NCBI RefSeq assembly: GCF_021655555.1
Contig: NZ_AP023086.1
Span: 2,014,685-2,078,684, forward strand
From: Marinagarivorans cellulosilyticus
GTDB lineage: Bacteria > Pseudomonadota > Gammaproteobacteria > Pseudomonadales > Cellvibrionaceae
DNA: 64,000 bases
Reading direction: 5' to 3'
The stretch's first letter is position 1, and the number at the start of each line of letters is the position of its first letter. The notes under the pieces were generated by a model. It was not told where the DNA came from and did not search any database. It saw only the letters and a list, made by a program, of their open reading frames with translations. The position numbers were made by a program, and so were the translations under genes. Positions 62,835 to 64,000 of this stretch are shown piece after piece.

Positions 62835-63518
62835 TTACACAAATTCTAATAGCATATTTGCTGTTAGGCGACCTGTCAGCGGGTTAGCGTCTATATCGGT
62901 TTTTGGGTTAACTAGAGCGGTATGCAGCAAGCAACCGGGGTAGGCGACAAGGCGATTCAGTTTAAATTCTAATTCGCGGTAGCACTCGTATTGCTCGTTA
63001 TTGGCTGGGCAGTATGCGGCGCTTTGCGGTGTAAAGTGCTGAAGGTTATTTTTCACGTAATCAAAATACGTTTGTTGCCTTGCTTCGTTTATATATTCAA
63101 ACCCTGTGGGTTTATGTCTGAATAAACCTGTACCGCCATGAGGTTGATCATTTAAATAATGTAAAACTGCAATCGTATATTGGCTTGGCGTATCAAAATG
63201 CGGCAGTGTCTGAATGGCTTTTAATTCGTGCGGTTGGCGCGTAATGAGCGAATAACGCAAGTCGACGGGTTTAGCTGTCAAATGTTTGGGAATGTTATAA
63301 ATAGCATATAGGTGCGGTATAAGGGGCCTTACGCAGTCTAAAACATATTCTGCCGGCAGCCGTGAGCGCATGCCTGGGTAAAAACTATTGGCATCTTGAT
63401 TAAAAGCCGATTGTTGTACGGCGTAATCAATAATTTTTTTGGTATCTGAAACATAGTCGTCAATAATAATGACGGGGTTTTTACTGTGCCCAAGATGTTC
63501 AACCCTTGGCTTGCTCAA
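62835..63518 (-). CDS. DUF6445-type protein, putative Fe(II)/2-oxoglutarate-like fold
   Basis: A 227-residue cytosolic protein with TTG start, supported by AGGAG 6 bases upstream. It matches DUF6445: NPVIIIDDYVSD near the start, PHFDTPSQYTIAVLHYLND (His-x-Asp) and LLHTALVNP (distal His), i.e. a facial-triad-like pattern of 2-oxoglutarate oxygenase-type folds. In carbohydrate-utilisation clusters of related bacteria such proteins are found beside halogenase-like and SapC-like genes; none is seen here. Function unproven. Confidence 0.8.
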   Translation of the reverse strand: MSKPRVEHLGHSKNPVIIIDDYVSDTKKIIDYAVQQSAFNQDANSFYPGMRSRLPAEYVLDCVRPLIPHLYAIYNIPKHLTAKPVDLRYSLITRQPHELKAIQTLPHFDTPSQYTIAVLHYLNDQPHGGTGLFRHKPTGFEYINEARQQTYFDYVKNNLQHFTPQSAAYCPANNEQYECYRELEFKLNRLVAYPGCLLHTALVNPKTDIDANPLTGRLTANMLLEFV

Positions 63519-63619
63519 GTGACTCTCCTGTTGGCTTGCGGTGGTAGCCGCTACTGTCAGTTAAAAGCAGTAGCGGGTTTAATGCTTGCGCAATAATATT
63601 TAACGCTTTTAGGCGCTCT

Positions 63620-64000
63620 TTAATCAACGATGCAATGCGGAACAAAGCGCGAGCTGTCTTTGGTGATTAGCGTATTGTCTTCGCGAATACCAATGCCAGC
63701 GGGTTCGTCGCCGACGACCCAGCTGCCAATAACGGCGTATGTATCTTCGTTTTTTTGTGATTTTGTATTCACGCGGCTAAAGCGCGGTAATTCGCAGAAG
63801 GCTTGGCGGATGGTGGCTATATCGTTATAGGGGCCATCTTCTTTTAATGTTTCACCGGCATCGGTGATTATTTCTACGTTGGCGCCTTCGCGGGAAAATA
63901 GCGGCTTGCGCACCCAGCCTGCTTCCAGAGCTGGTCGGTTTGCTGCGCTTTCGCTGTTTTCTTCGAAAAAAGCGGGCAGTAAATTAGGGTGGTTTGCGTA
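63620..64000 (-). CDS. Glutathionylspermidine synthase family protein (N-terminus off window)
   Basis: The frame enters from the right edge (HPNLLPAFFEEN... WVRKPLFSREGANVE) and ends at 63620. The end GSWVVGDEPAGIGIREDNTLITKDSSRFVPH is characteristic of the C-terminal ATP-grasp-type domain of glutathionylspermidine synthase and its YgiC/YjfC-like relatives, which ligate a peptide to an amine using ATP. In the stand-alone relatives the substrate is often unknown. Most of the protein lies outside the window. Confidence 0.9.
   Translation of the reverse strand, partial: YANHPNLLPAFFEENSESAANRPALEAGWVRKPLFSREGANVEIITDAGETLKEDGPYNDIATIRQAFCELPRFSRVNTKSQKNEDTYAVIGSWVVGDEPAGIGIREDNTLITKDSSRFVPHCIVD

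Noticed and set aside
1..64000. Search for LPMO, phage, integrase, transposase, CRISPR, tRNA or rRNA
   Set aside because: No motif or frame supporting any of these was seen; the repeats lack transposase genes within the window.

Overview
The window looks like chromosomal DNA from a polysaccharide-degrading, probably marine gammaproteobacterium of the Cellvibrionaceae type (Saccharophagus/Teredinibacter/Cellvibrio relatives). The evidence is: serine-rich linkers joining secreted modules to lipoprotein signals; CBM6, CBM4/9 and malectin-like modules; GH5, GH9, GH51, CE4 and CE1-type enzymes; two paralogues of the Saccharophagus Sde182 'cellulose-binding' family; a GlyGly-CTERM tail; and many GTG/TTG starts. 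The assignment rests on family content only. I saw no phage, plasmid, CRISPR, tRNA or rRNA features.

Layout. 1-3 kb: a GAF/PAS/GGDEF/EAL c-di-GMP protein cut by the window edge, and rpsT. 3.2-9.3 kb: a small ORF, a large acidic lipoprotein, a probable outer-membrane barrel, and a DUF2589 three-gene operon. 9.5-15 kb: a modular GH5 endoglucanase, a cytochrome P450, an unrecognised small protein and lipocalin blc. 15.4-25.9 kb: a 2228-residue secreted copper-radical-oxidase-like protein with FN3, PKD, CBM4/9, c-haem, thrombospondin type 3 and CBM6 modules, then an operon of YtkA/FixH-like lipoprotein, dihaem cytochrome c peroxidase and NHL beta-propeller. 25.9-33 kb: DUF938 methyltransferase, Nramp-like transporter, SEC-C protein, malectin-CE4 deacetylase, a stand-alone secretin N-domain protein, an AAA/DUF4143 ATPase and a relic ORF. 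33-46.5 kb: GH9 cellulase, a LodA/LodB-like pair, a one-domain LpxC-like protein, class 3 lipase, a helix-hairpin-helix protein, GH51 arabinofuranosidase, VF530-type DNA-binding protein, RluA-type pseudouridine synthase, a CWC-type Cys-rich protein and a stand-alone ExoP_C-like domain. 46.5-57 kb: repeats, then a secreted cytochrome/CBM cluster (malectin-DUF1592-family cytochrome, DUF1552 protein, cytochrome-linked CE1-like esterase, trihaem cytochrome) and an in-frame fused remnant of a second copy. 57-64 kb: two Sde182-family lipoproteins, an AraC regulator, a DUF454 membrane protein, a DUF6445-type protein and the C-terminus of a glutathionylspermidine-synthase-like protein.

How it may work together (inference). 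Hydrolases and esterases attack plant-type polysaccharides (cellulose, arabinan/xylan, acetylated or feruloylated chains). Two loci carry c-type haem motifs on the same chains as carbohydrate-binding modules or esterases, as expected for extracellular redox chemistry at a polysaccharide surface. A copper radical oxidase would make hydrogen peroxide, and a cytochrome c peroxidase operon lies just downstream. No LPMO gene is visible here.

Two families of short non-coding inverted-repeat elements (about 80-175 bp) recur in intergenic DNA, several next to the accessory genes, and one supplies the stop codon of the LodB-like gene.
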